Assembly (NCBI RefSeq): GCF_001644015.1
Contig: NZ_LUUI01000113.1
Location: 1 to 60,614 of the forward strand
Length of the DNA: 60,614 bases
DNA from: Methylomonas lenta
GTDB lineage: Bacteria > Pseudomonadota > Gammaproteobacteria > Methylococcales > Methylomonadaceae
Direction: 5' to 3'
Each line of letters starts with the position of its first letter. Position 1 is the stretch's first letter. Made by a program: the position numbers and the translations under genes. The notes under the pieces were generated by a model, which was not told the origin of the DNA, searched no databases, and saw nothing but the letters and a program-made list of their open reading frames with translations. This document shows positions 54,085 through 60,614 of the stretch, piece after piece.

Positions 54085-54945
54085 ATGGTTGCCAGGCAAA
54101 CTCTTTACACATTCGTAAAATACATCAATACCTTTGATCGAAGATACCTGATTAGCTTGGCCTTATGCCTTGAATTACTGATTGCCTGGGGCGATTACAT
54201 TACTGGGCCGCTCGCGCCTTTCGCACATTTCTATCTGATTCCCATTACCTGTTCAGCCTACTTTTTAGGTAAGCGATGGACTTTCATTATTACTCTTTTG
54301 GCGATAATTGCTGGCATCCCTGTTTTTCTACAGCCACTAAAATCAGGTCAATTAATGCCCTTAATGCTTGATTTAACCTCTAAAACCATTATTTACTTGT
54401 TTTTTGCACTACTTGTCAGCGAAATGAGAAAGCTGATGGATACTTTGAAGGAGTTGGCTAGCGAAGATCCATTAACACGAGCAAACAGCGGCCGTTATTT
54501 TTACGAGTTTGGCAGCACTGAAATTGCCAGGGCTCAACGTTCCAAACAACCGTTGACCCTGGCATTTATCGACCTTGATAATTTTAAGGACGTTAATGAT
54601 ACGCTGGGTCATCAACAAGGTGATGCCTTGCTGGTCGAAATCGCCACCACCATCAAAGCCAATTTACGAGAGGGCGATATTTTAGGTCGTTTAGGGGGAG
54701 ACGAATTTGCGATCCTGCTGACTCAAACCGACCAACAGCAAGCAAAAGTCATTCTTAGCCGTATGCAAGCGAATCTGCTAAACGCTGTTCACCCCTATGA
54801 CACCCGAGTAACCTTCAGCATAGGCGTAGTGACTTATCTGGCTGATAAGCCCACCAGCATGAAAGAACTGGTAGCACTTGCAGATAAGGCTATGTATGTC
54901 ATCAAAAAATCCACCAAGAACGCTATTCAATATAGTGATACTTGA
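54085..54945 (+). CDS. Membrane-bound GGDEF diguanylate cyclase
   Basis: 286 residues. Residues ~20-115 hold three or four hydrophobic helices (SLALCLELLIAWGDYITGPL, FYLIPITCSAYFLG, FIITLLAIIAGIPVF, KTIIYLFFALLVSEM), a short sensor-like membrane unit. Residues ~125-286 are the GGDEF domain, with DPLTRANSGRYFYE, LAFIDLDNFKDVNDTLGHQQ and the active-site GRLGGDEFAILL intact, and the usual SIGVVTY and LADKAMYVIKKSTKN. It should make c-di-GMP. No RxxD inhibitory site was seen before GGDEF (that position reads LREGDILGRL). Confidence 0.93.
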   Translation: MVARQTLYTFVKYINTFDRRYLISLALCLELLIAWGDYITGPLAPFAHFYLIPITCSAYFLGKRWTFIITLLAIIAGIPVFLQPLKSGQLMPLMLDLTSKTIIYLFFALLVSEMRKLMDTLKELASEDPLTRANSGRYFYEFGSTEIARAQRSKQPLTLAFIDLDNFKDVNDTLGHQQGDALLVEIATTIKANLREGDILGRLGGDEFAILLTQTDQQQAKVILSRMQANLLNAVHPYDTRVTFSIGVVTYLADKPTSMKELVALADKAMYVIKKSTKNAIQYSDT

Positions 54946-55169
54946 TATCCTTTCAGTGGATACCTGAGTCAATAACACATTTCATCACGGAATTTGGCGT
55001 ACTTTATCGTGCTATTGTATTGGTCGGGCAGCCAAAATTAAGAACATCCTGCAATAGACTTTTCGGGTGATCTAAAATAGTGCTGCGGCAGAAATGACGC
55101 GGCTTGAGGTGTAATGACTTTAATCAGCAGGTAAAATTAACTTTCTTATTAGAGGCTTAAAGAATAATC

Positions 55170-55838
55170 ATGCATCTATCTTTGTGGAAACAGCATTTTC
55201 CGGCGTTTGCCTGTCAGAATGATAAGGTTTTAAAGCAATTGATGGATACAGCTGCTCTAGTTTCTTTACCTGCTGGGCAGCAAGTTTTTTACCCAGGAAA
55301 AACCTGTGAAAATTACTTGCTGCTGCTATCCGGCAGCGTTAAAGCGCAGATCATGTCTGCCGATGGCCGGGAAGTATTGCTTTATCATGTACGTGCCGGT
55401 GATTCTTGTGTATTAACCACCTCTTGCCTGCTGGGCGACAATCGTTATCCTGCCGAAGGCTTCACGGAAACCGACGTTAGCGCGTTTGCTATTCCGGCAG
55501 CTGTTTTTCACCGCTGCATAGAACAATCAGCCTTTTTTCGGGAATTTGTATTTCACAGTTTTTCCAAGCGATTGGCGGATGTGATTAAACGCATGGAGGC
55601 GCTTAGCTTTGGATCGGTGGATCAAAAACTCGCGAAAGCACTACTTGCCAGTAAATCTCAAACCATTCAAAAAACCCACCACGAACTGGCTCTGGACATG
55701 GGCTCAGTTCGTGAAGTGGTTTCCCGTCATCTGAAACGGTTTGAAAGTTATGGTTGGCTAAGATTAAGTCGTGGTTCCATCGTAATTGTCGATGCCGATG
55801 CTTTAAAGCGAGTCCTTGTCACAGTGGATGAGCATTAA
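55170..55838 (+). CDS. Crp/Fnr-family transcription regulator
   Basis: 222 residues. N-terminal cyclic-nucleotide-binding-like beta barrel (AALVSLPAGQQVFYPGKTCE, YLLLLSGSVKAQIMSADGRE, HVRAGDSCVLTTSCLLGDNR). A dimer helix follows, then a winged helix with THHELALDMGSVREVVSRHL and KRFESYGWLRLSRGSIVIVD. The Fnr N-terminal cysteine cluster is absent, so it does not carry that iron-sulfur sensor. Cysteines in the barrel (CVLTTSC) could be redox-active. Effector and targets are unknown. Convergent with a small membrane-protein gene, overlapping by 4 bases. Confidence 0.9.
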   Translation: MHLSLWKQHFPAFACQNDKVLKQLMDTAALVSLPAGQQVFYPGKTCENYLLLLSGSVKAQIMSADGREVLLYHVRAGDSCVLTTSCLLGDNRYPAEGFTETDVSAFAIPAAVFHRCIEQSAFFREFVFHSFSKRLADVIKRMEALSFGSVDQKLAKALLASKSQTIQKTHHELALDMGSVREVVSRHLKRFESYGWLRLSRGSIVIVDADALKRVLVTVDEH

Positions 55839-56014
55839 TCGTCTTGCTTACTTTCCTGTTTGTTTTCTTCACCGATAAAATGCAGCAATATAAAGCCAAT
55901 GATAAAACCCAGTACTGCGGCAAATACTAAGGGCAAGGCAAAGGGGATATCGTGTGGGTCTCTCAGGTTCATCTGTAAAATGCCTGAAGCAAAGTTAAAA
56001 ATTAAATCTAACAT
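55835..56014 (-). CDS. Small single-helix membrane protein
   Basis: 59 residues, ATG 56014 with AGGA 6 bases upstream. The sequence begins MLDLIFNFASGILQMNLRDP, has one membrane helix (LPLVFAAVLGFIIGFILLHF), and ends with an acidic tail (IGEENKQESKQDD). Codon use is consistent with a real gene. Family not recognised. Convergent with the Crp/Fnr gene, whose stop it overlaps by 4 bases. Confidence 0.7.
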   Translation of the reverse strand: MLDLIFNFASGILQMNLRDPHDIPFALPLVFAAVLGFIIGFILLHFIGEENKQESKQDD

Positions 56015-56503
56015 GGGATTCCTACCTTTATCTAAGTGTTGGTTATTGGTTTTGTCTGCAAAATCGGCTATTGGCCTAGAGACGGTTTAGACTATAAAGA
56101 CAGGCTGATCAATTATCAGTGACAAAGTCACACAGCTTTTATTGGGCTGCTCGGATGAGCAGTAATTTTCAGCGGATTTTTAAAACAAAAATATCCCCAC
56201 AGCATTTTATTCGTTGATGTTTATTCTGCTAATAGACAATTCTTATCCCAATCCATAGCAAGACCGTGTGTAATCTTTGCATTAATCAATTAGTATAAAT
56301 ACCTGCCCCGAAGGCTTAAAATGGCAGGGATTTTCAAGAAAAAATCTTTCGTGTGCAGGCGCAATCTTTCCATCCGTTTTTGCGAGAATACATCAATCAC
56401 GGCGATTACAAACGTCTAAGCAGGATGGGGGATATAAATCCTGTCTCACCTAGCCTGACCCCAACAACTTTGATTTCGGGTAATTTTATTAAGGGCTATT
56501 CCC
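56015..56503. other. Intergenic, no gene recognised
   Basis: Nearly 490 bases of AT-rich sequence without a credible frame. It must hold the promoters of the divergent small membrane-protein and MscS genes. Confidence 0.4.
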
Positions 56504-58123
56504 ATGTTGATGCATAGTGTTAGAAAGTGTATTTTCGGCGTGTTGTTTGGGCTATTAACTTGCCCAACATTGAGCTTTGCCGTATCTGAAGCACTAGCCA
56601 TAGAGCCAGTGGAATCGTCACCTGTCATTGTTTGGAACCGAGAAATTACTCGATTCAGAGCCGATTATGAGGACTTTACAGTCGCGCAAAGGGCCAAGGG
56701 AGCTATAGAACGAATCCTGGAGATTCCATCTGGAAAGGCCGAATACAAGATCGAAGCTATCGACGGAAGCTTAGGGCAATATTCCGGAGCCTGGATTCGC
56801 GTCAATGATAAAAATATCTTTGGCATACTCAAGCAAGACATAGATAGTGAAAGCGGTGAAACTTTTGAGCAGTTGAAGCAAACCACCGTGGACAATTTAA
56901 AGGCCTGGCTGGACATTCGTAGCGAGCAGGAAAAATGGCCTTTAATCCTCAAAGGCATCGGGGTTTCATTGATCGCCTTTTTAGCCTATGGCTTGATTCT
57001 GATTACCTCTATTCGTTACGGTGGCAGCTGGTTAAATAAACACGCTTATCAAATTAGTAATGACACCAGCAAGCCGATAATCATTGGGGACGTTAATGTC
57101 AAGCCCTACTTAATCTCCCTGGAAATCGGGCTTTTCAAAATACTGATCTGGGGTCTGGGTTTGGTGCTGGCCTACATTTTGGCAACCTTTGTATTAAGTC
57201 AGTTCCCTTATAGCGAGCCCTGGGGGACGCAACTCAGCACATTTTTATTTGAGTTGTTTCAGGAATTTGGCTTGGCTATCATTGCGGCTACGCCGAATTT
57301 GTTTACCGTACTGGTGATTTATTTACTCACCAGTTTATTTGTGCGTGTCGTCACCGCCTTTTTCCGTAGCGCGGAAAGCGGTATTTTCCAATCTGTCTGG
57401 TTGCAACCGGAAACCGCTAGAGCAACCCGTCGCATGGTGGTGGTGTTGGTATGGATTTTTGCCCTAGTGGTGTCCTATCCCTATATTCCCGGCTCAAGCT
57501 CAGAAGCATTTAAAGGTATCAGTGTATTTCTGGGGCTTATGCTGTCTCTGGGCTCCGCCGGTATGGTCGGACAAGTGGTGGGGGGCTTGGTGGTAGTCTA
57601 TTCACGCGCTTTTCGTACCGGCGAATATGTCAAAATTGGCGAGTACGAAGGCTTTATTCGTGAAATAGGCGTACTTTCGACCAAAATGTCGACCCTTAAA
57701 CATGAAGAAATCACCATTCCGAATGCCGTGTTAGTAGGCACGACGACAGTGAATTATTCGCGGCACACCGAAGGCGGTAGTGCCGTCATGTCTACCACGA
57801 TAACGATAGGTTACGATACCCCCTGGCGCCAAGTTCATAGCCTATTGTTATTGGCTGCCGAGCGAACTGCCCATATTATTCAAGACCCAGCGCCGCGGGT
57901 GATGCAACGAGCGCTATCCGATTTTTACGTGGAATATCAATTATTATTCCGCATGCCAAATCCTGAACAGCGCTATCTGATTTTGTCCGAATTACATGCG
58001 CAAATCCAAGATGCTTTCAACGAATATGGCGTGCAAATCATGTCGCCACATTTTGAGACGCAACCGGATGAGGCCGTGGTTGTTCCTAAATCGGACTGGC
58101 GTAAACCACCGTCCAGACTGTAA
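56504..58123 (+). CDS. MscS-family mechanosensitive channel with exported N-terminal domain
   Basis: 539 residues. A signal-like helix at ~5-27 (FGVLFGLLTCPTLSFAVSEA) precedes a periplasmic domain (~30-145). Then come membrane helices at ~150, ~205, ~255 and ~305, and the MscS pore helix VFLGLMLSLGSAGMVGQVVG, followed by the beta domain TGEYVKIGEYEGFIREIGVL and TLKHEEITIPNAVLVGTT. The C-terminal alpha/beta domain ends ~525. It should open under membrane tension and let out solutes. The stop codon lies in a duplicated repeat module that extends downstream. Confidence 0.9.
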   Translation: MLMHSVRKCIFGVLFGLLTCPTLSFAVSEALAIEPVESSPVIVWNREITRFRADYEDFTVAQRAKGAIERILEIPSGKAEYKIEAIDGSLGQYSGAWIRVNDKNIFGILKQDIDSESGETFEQLKQTTVDNLKAWLDIRSEQEKWPLILKGIGVSLIAFLAYGLILITSIRYGGSWLNKHAYQISNDTSKPIIIGDVNVKPYLISLEIGLFKILIWGLGLVLAYILATFVLSQFPYSEPWGTQLSTFLFELFQEFGLAIIAATPNLFTVLVIYLLTSLFVRVVTAFFRSAESGIFQSVWLQPETARATRRMVVVLVWIFALVVSYPYIPGSSSEAFKGISVFLGLMLSLGSAGMVGQVVGGLVVVYSRAFRTGEYVKIGEYEGFIREIGVLSTKMSTLKHEEITIPNAVLVGTTTVNYSRHTEGGSAVMSTTITIGYDTPWRQVHSLLLLAAERTAHIIQDPAPRVMQRALSDFYVEYQLLFRMPNPEQRYLILSELHAQIQDAFNEYGVQIMSPHFETQPDEAVVVPKSDWRKPPSRL

Positions 58124-58425
58124 ACCTTGAGTTGGAGTCCCCGCAGCCCGTAGGGCGTTTTCGCGATAGCAAAACGCCGGGTGCATCAACGTCATTGCGG
58201 ATTGCTATCGCGAATCCGGGTTAGGCAAAAACGAGGGTTAGTCTGGATAGGTAGGCTGGGTAGAACAACGTGAAACCCAGCATCTAAGCTGGGTTTCCGC
58301 TATAGCTACAACCCAGCCTACGGCCCTGTAAACCTTGAGTTGGAGTCCCCGTAGGGCGTTTTCGAGATAGCAAAACGCCTTACGGTTTGGGCAAAAACGA
58401 GGGTTTGGGCTGGACAGGTAGGCTG
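58118..58425. repeat. Tandem duplicated REP-like module after mscS
   Basis: CTGTAAACCTTGAGTTGGAG begins copy 1 at 58118 (including the mscS stop) and copy 2 at 58326. Each copy then has GGGCGTTTTCG...GATAGCAAAACGCC (a hairpin) and GGCAAAAACGAGGGTT...GGTAGGCTG (58223-58258 and 58390-58425). Between them lies GTAGGCTGGGT...ACCCAGCCTAC (58251-58319), a large hairpin typical of dispersed REP elements, plus a GATTGCTATCGCGAATCCGGG insert in copy 1. Copies have diverged slightly. Confidence 0.75.
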
Positions 58426-58469
58426 AATGCGTGATTGCAAGACCTGGCCCCTTCACCCGGGGTTATGTT

Positions 58470-59282
58470 TCATGCAGGTAGATACTGATGCCATTCGTGT
58501 AGCTCGTGGCTTCGCTCAAGATAAGTCTGAGCGGGCCTCAAGGCGCTTGCAATTGGCATCTTCATCGCCTGACCATGAAGGTTCGCTGACAGAAGCAAGT
58601 CGTACTCTGTGTATGGGCCATCCTTCAAGTCCGGATCGACGTACCAAATTCGAAAGTCTTTCGTTACGGTAACAAGCCCTTCATCAAACAGCTTGTGATG
58701 CACGCTGTTCAACAACAATCCATTTCGAACGTCTAGCCTCTCTTCCGGCTTACAAGTGGTCCACGGGACGATGTGGCAGGCTTCAAGCACTGACAGGAAG
58801 GAAATGTCAGTAAAAGCGCAGCGGTATTGATATGCCTTGAGCAGTGCATCTCGAAATAGTGATTGCGCTATGCCTCGTGTTTTGACCATGCGCATGATGT
58901 CAGCAGCGCTACTGGGGTTGCCGGCCAGTTCAGTGACAATTTCTTCGTATGTCGTTCCGTCAGATGCGAAGGCGAATGGATTCGGGATAGCGTTCCAGTT
59001 GTAGGAACGAACAAGCGCCTCGCCTTCCTCCAATTTATCCACGTCATAGGCAATGAACCCTGTGCCCGGCTTCCCGCTTTGGTTGACGATGAGAATGGTT
59101 AGCGGAGGAAGCTTCTCATCAAGGCAATAGTCTTGGACCAAGCCAAGTACATACCGTATAGCTCGGTGATGGACGCCAAGCAGTGCGCCCAACTCGCCAT
59201 AAGTGATGGTTCTTCCTTCAGCGGCCCTCTTGGTAAGAATGGGCCATGCTCGATTGGCTCGCTCAGCTTGATTGATGGTCAT
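58470..59282 (-). CDS. HNH endonuclease (integron cassette gene)
   Basis: 270 residues. An N-terminal winged-helix-like domain (~1-75, RTITYGELGALLGVHHRAIR) precedes a linker and the HNH_2-type nuclease (~165-230): CAFTDISFLSVLEACHIVPW, then RNGLLLNSVHHKLFDEGLV, with the His-Asn-His order and metal-binding spacing intact. The start is 27 bases after the crossover point of an attC site, so it is the second cassette in the array. The 3' side has CATAACC like an attC end, but no complete site. DNA-cleaving cassettes are often linked to phage defence, which is inference. Confidence 0.85.
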   Translation of the reverse strand: MTINQAERANRAWPILTKRAAEGRTITYGELGALLGVHHRAIRYVLGLVQDYCLDEKLPPLTILIVNQSGKPGTGFIAYDVDKLEEGEALVRSYNWNAIPNPFAFASDGTTYEEIVTELAGNPSSAADIMRMVKTRGIAQSLFRDALLKAYQYRCAFTDISFLSVLEACHIVPWTTCKPEERLDVRNGLLLNSVHHKLFDEGLVTVTKDFRIWYVDPDLKDGPYTEYDLLLSANLHGQAMKMPIASALRPAQTYLERSHELHEWHQYLPA

Positions 59283-59302
59283 GGACGATGGGCTCCGATG
59301 AA

Positions 59303-59388
59303 AAATAACGTAGAGCTAACCGGCGCTGCGCGGCTTTATCGCGCAGCGTCCAGCGACCGAAGGGAGCGAGGTTGAGCGCCGGTTATGC
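59303..59388 (-). other. Integron attC recombination site
   Basis: 86 bp between the two cassette genes, read on the minus strand. It begins GCATAAC (59388-59382, containing the TAA stop of the upstream gene) and ends ACGTTATTTTT, with GTT at 59309-59307. The 11-bp arms TAACCGGCGCT (59317-59327 plus) and AGCGCCGGTTA (59375-59385 plus) form the fold. An inner hairpin GCTGCGCG/CGCGCAGC is present. The layout R''-L''...L'-R' is that of attC sites. The half-site GCATAAC is complementary to GTTATGC at the start of this cassette (60258-60252). Confidence 0.8.
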
Positions 59389-60255
59389 CTCATCGTAGTA
59401 ACCCTCCCACCAAGAGCTTGTGTCAACGCAAAGAGTATCTTCGATGGCCTCCAATTCGGCTGGATCTTCCACGTGACTTTGCAGTTCGCAACTAAAAGGA
59501 AAGGAGTCATTTCCCGTCGCGCCCTCCCCACGGCGAAGGTCGCTGTTGGAGCCCCATTGAAGTTCTACTCCGATGGTGCCAGATGCACGCAGGTGAATAA
59601 ATTCGCTGCCAACCTTTGTGACGGTTACCTCTTCCACATCGATTTCATCGACGCAATGGTGTGTCGCCAACTCATCTATTGCGCCTATGGTTTCGCTAAT
59701 TGCGAGAGCCACGACCTCATCGTGAATCTGGGCTTCTAGCGCTCGGGCCAACTGAGCACGACAGTGGTTCGCAAGCCCAAGAACGCTAAATAGCGAATCA
59801 ATAGCAAGCGCAGCTTCTGCCGAAGCGCGAGATGCATCAATACCAAACGTACCTTCGTTCACGTGCGTATATTTGTTTAGTTTATTGATCGCACTGATGA
59901 GTTCTTTCTTCTCCTCCGCGACATCAATCTCCAAAGTGCCGGCTACGTAGTCACTTGGTAAGCCGCCCTGAAGAACGTAGGTTATAGCGTGAGCGCGGGT
60001 AATGCCGGTTCTGGATGTTGTGTCGGGTACGTACCAAGTGCAGGCTTTAATTTCGGCATCCGGGGCCAGATCGCTCAATACGTGCCGAACAAGTTCGCGA
60101 TATCCAGCACAAAAGTTGTTGAAGGAAAGGGGGTTGGATGTGTCCTCCAAGCTCTTGATAGAAGCTGCCAGCAACTTCTTCTGAAACTCGCTGCTCAATT
60201 GAGCGCTCAGATTGTTCGCGGAATCGTCAAGCATAGAGACTGACCGGTGTGGCAT
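59383..60255 (-). CDS. Predicted pPIWI-associated nuclease-like protein (first integron cassette)
   Basis: 290 residues from ATG 60255, which lies in the cassette boundary GTTATGC. Starts at 60285 (in attI) and 60234 are alternatives. The sequence has LSFNNFCAGYRELVRHVLSD, ACTWYVPDTTSRTGITRAHA, INKLNKYTHVNEGTFGID, SETIGAIDELATHH, VELQWGSNSDLRRGEGA and a terminal DTSSWWEGYYDE. From memory this resembles the predicted pPIWI-associating nuclease family. That assignment is tentative and no biochemical function is known to me. The stop TAA is inside the attC half-site, the mark of a gene cassette. No PIWI gene is in the window. Confidence 0.65.
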   Translation of the reverse strand: MPHRSVSMLDDSANNLSAQLSSEFQKKLLAASIKSLEDTSNPLSFNNFCAGYRELVRHVLSDLAPDAEIKACTWYVPDTTSRTGITRAHAITYVLQGGLPSDYVAGTLEIDVAEEKKELISAINKLNKYTHVNEGTFGIDASRASAEAALAIDSLFSVLGLANHCRAQLARALEAQIHDEVVALAISETIGAIDELATHHCVDEIDVEEVTVTKVGSEFIHLRASGTIGVELQWGSNSDLRRGEGATGNDSFPFSCELQSHVEDPAELEAIEDTLCVDTSSWWEGYYDEA

Positions 60256-60378
60256 AACTATAATTAGCCATCCTAAATGACGCAAAACATTGCGTCAAAC
60301 AGTTACCTAATCCGTTTTTAAAAATTAAAATCATCGCAATTTCAGTAGTTTGTCAAAATTTAGTCTTTCCTAACAAAA
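60256..60378. other. Integron attI/promoter region
   Basis: The 120 bases between the integrase ATG (plus) and the first cassette (minus). On the minus strand the cassette joins at GTTATGC (60258-60252), giving the expected G/TT crossover at 60258/60257. The region is AT-rich and should hold the cassette promoter and attI. The boundaries of attI cannot be fixed by eye. Confidence 0.55.
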
Positions 60379-60614
60379 ATGCAAAATACGTCAGTTCTAC
60401 CATTGGAAAACCCACCTAAATTGCTCGATCAAGTGCGGGGCAAAATTCGCTTGTAGCATTACAGTATTCATACCGAGCAGGCTTATGCGGACTGGATTAA
60501 ACGTTATATTCTGCATTTTGGCAAGCCTCATCCGCGTGACATGGGCGCTAGTGAGGTGACGCAATTCCTGACGCATTTCCCTCGTTTCCACGCAACGCGT
60601 CAATGCCATTAAGT
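60379..60614 (+). pseudogene. intI: Integron integrase intI, inactivated, runs off the window
   Basis: ATG 60379 opens a frame reading MQNTSVLPLENPPKLLDQVR, then GKIRL, a TAG stop at 60454-60456, and HYSIHTEQAYADWIKRYILH, FGKPHPRDMGASEVTQFLTH. This is the N-terminal core-binding domain of integron integrases; the stop replaces the Lys in the usual RLKHYS. Beyond FLTH the expected linker before QALNAIKF is shortened and the frame shifts, with NAIK reappearing in another frame at the edge. Two lesions in 236 bases indicate a pseudogene. It is divergent from the cassette array, the normal integron layout. Confidence 0.88.

Noticed and set aside
1-60614. CRISPR array
   Set aside because: No regularly spaced direct repeats of 25-40 bases were seen. 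The repeats near 58.1-58.4 kb are REP-like and only two copies.
1-60614. tRNA or rRNA genes
   Set aside because: No cloverleaf with a GGTTCGA-type T-loop or rRNA conserved stretch was noticed while reading. A covariance scan would be decisive.

Overview
The window looks like chromosome of a gammaproteobacterial (type I) methanotroph of the Methylococcales. This is inferred from gene content: a serine-pathway/tetrahydrofolate C1 cluster (mdh, mtdA, glycerate 2-kinase, glyA, ftfL), two exported proteins with a VPLP-type PEP-CTERM tail, a nine-haem exported cytochrome, and assimilatory nitrite reduction. No 16S rRNA, tRNA or pmo/mxa gene is visible, so genus cannot be fixed.

Layout. 0-3.7 kb is accessory: the end of a Xre-type regulator, a short element with perfect 17-bp inverted ends, two unrelated parDE-type toxin-antitoxin pairs and a minimal tyrosine recombinase, then a pair of operator-like palindromes. 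3.7-5.4 kb holds a cold-shock gene and a PEP-CTERM protein behind a sigma-54-like promoter. 5.4-14.1 kb is the C1 cluster: mdh on the minus strand, divergent from mtdA-gck-glyA-GST-ftfL and a divergent Nramp homologue. 14.1-16.1 kb is ald plus a CysB-like LysR regulator. 16.4-22.6 kb is a signalling block: hemerythrin-PAS-histidine kinase, a receiver fused to a degenerate HD-GYP domain, a CxxC protein of unknown function, a second receiver protein, and a stand-alone GspE/PilB-type ATPase. 22.7-26.5 kb encodes a nonahaem cytochrome with two TIG repeats and a second PEP-CTERM protein.

26.9-33.1 kb is nitrogen assimilation: nirB-nirD-phzF on one strand and narK-nasT on the other. The intergenic region carries two sigma-54-like promoters, an NtrC-like site and, in the nirB leader, an ANTAR-type hairpin that overlaps an intrinsic terminator. 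The likely logic is Ntr-dependent initiation followed by NasT antitermination. 33.2-34.1 kb is a dead IS630 copy. 34.3-44.6 kb is a three-gene trehalose/alpha-glucan operon made largely of fused enzymes (TreS-maltokinase, TreZ, MalQ-TreY) with 4-base stop/start overlaps. 45.6-50.4 kb has acnA, a ferritin-like protein and fumC. 50.4-53.6 kb is gene debris containing a dead IS5-type element with intact ends and target duplication. 53.7-58.1 kb has a GGDEF protein, a Crp/Fnr regulator, a small membrane protein and an MscS-type channel, followed by nested REP-like repeats.

The right edge (58.5-60.6 kb) is a chromosomal integron. An integrase pseudogene (stop at codon 26) reads off the edge, divergent from two cassette-like genes on the minus strand: a DTSSWW-ending protein resembling predicted pPIWI-associated nucleases, and an HNH endonuclease. 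They are separated by an attC site that contains the first gene's stop codon. This and the signalling block with its orphan secretion-type ATPase are the most interesting parts.
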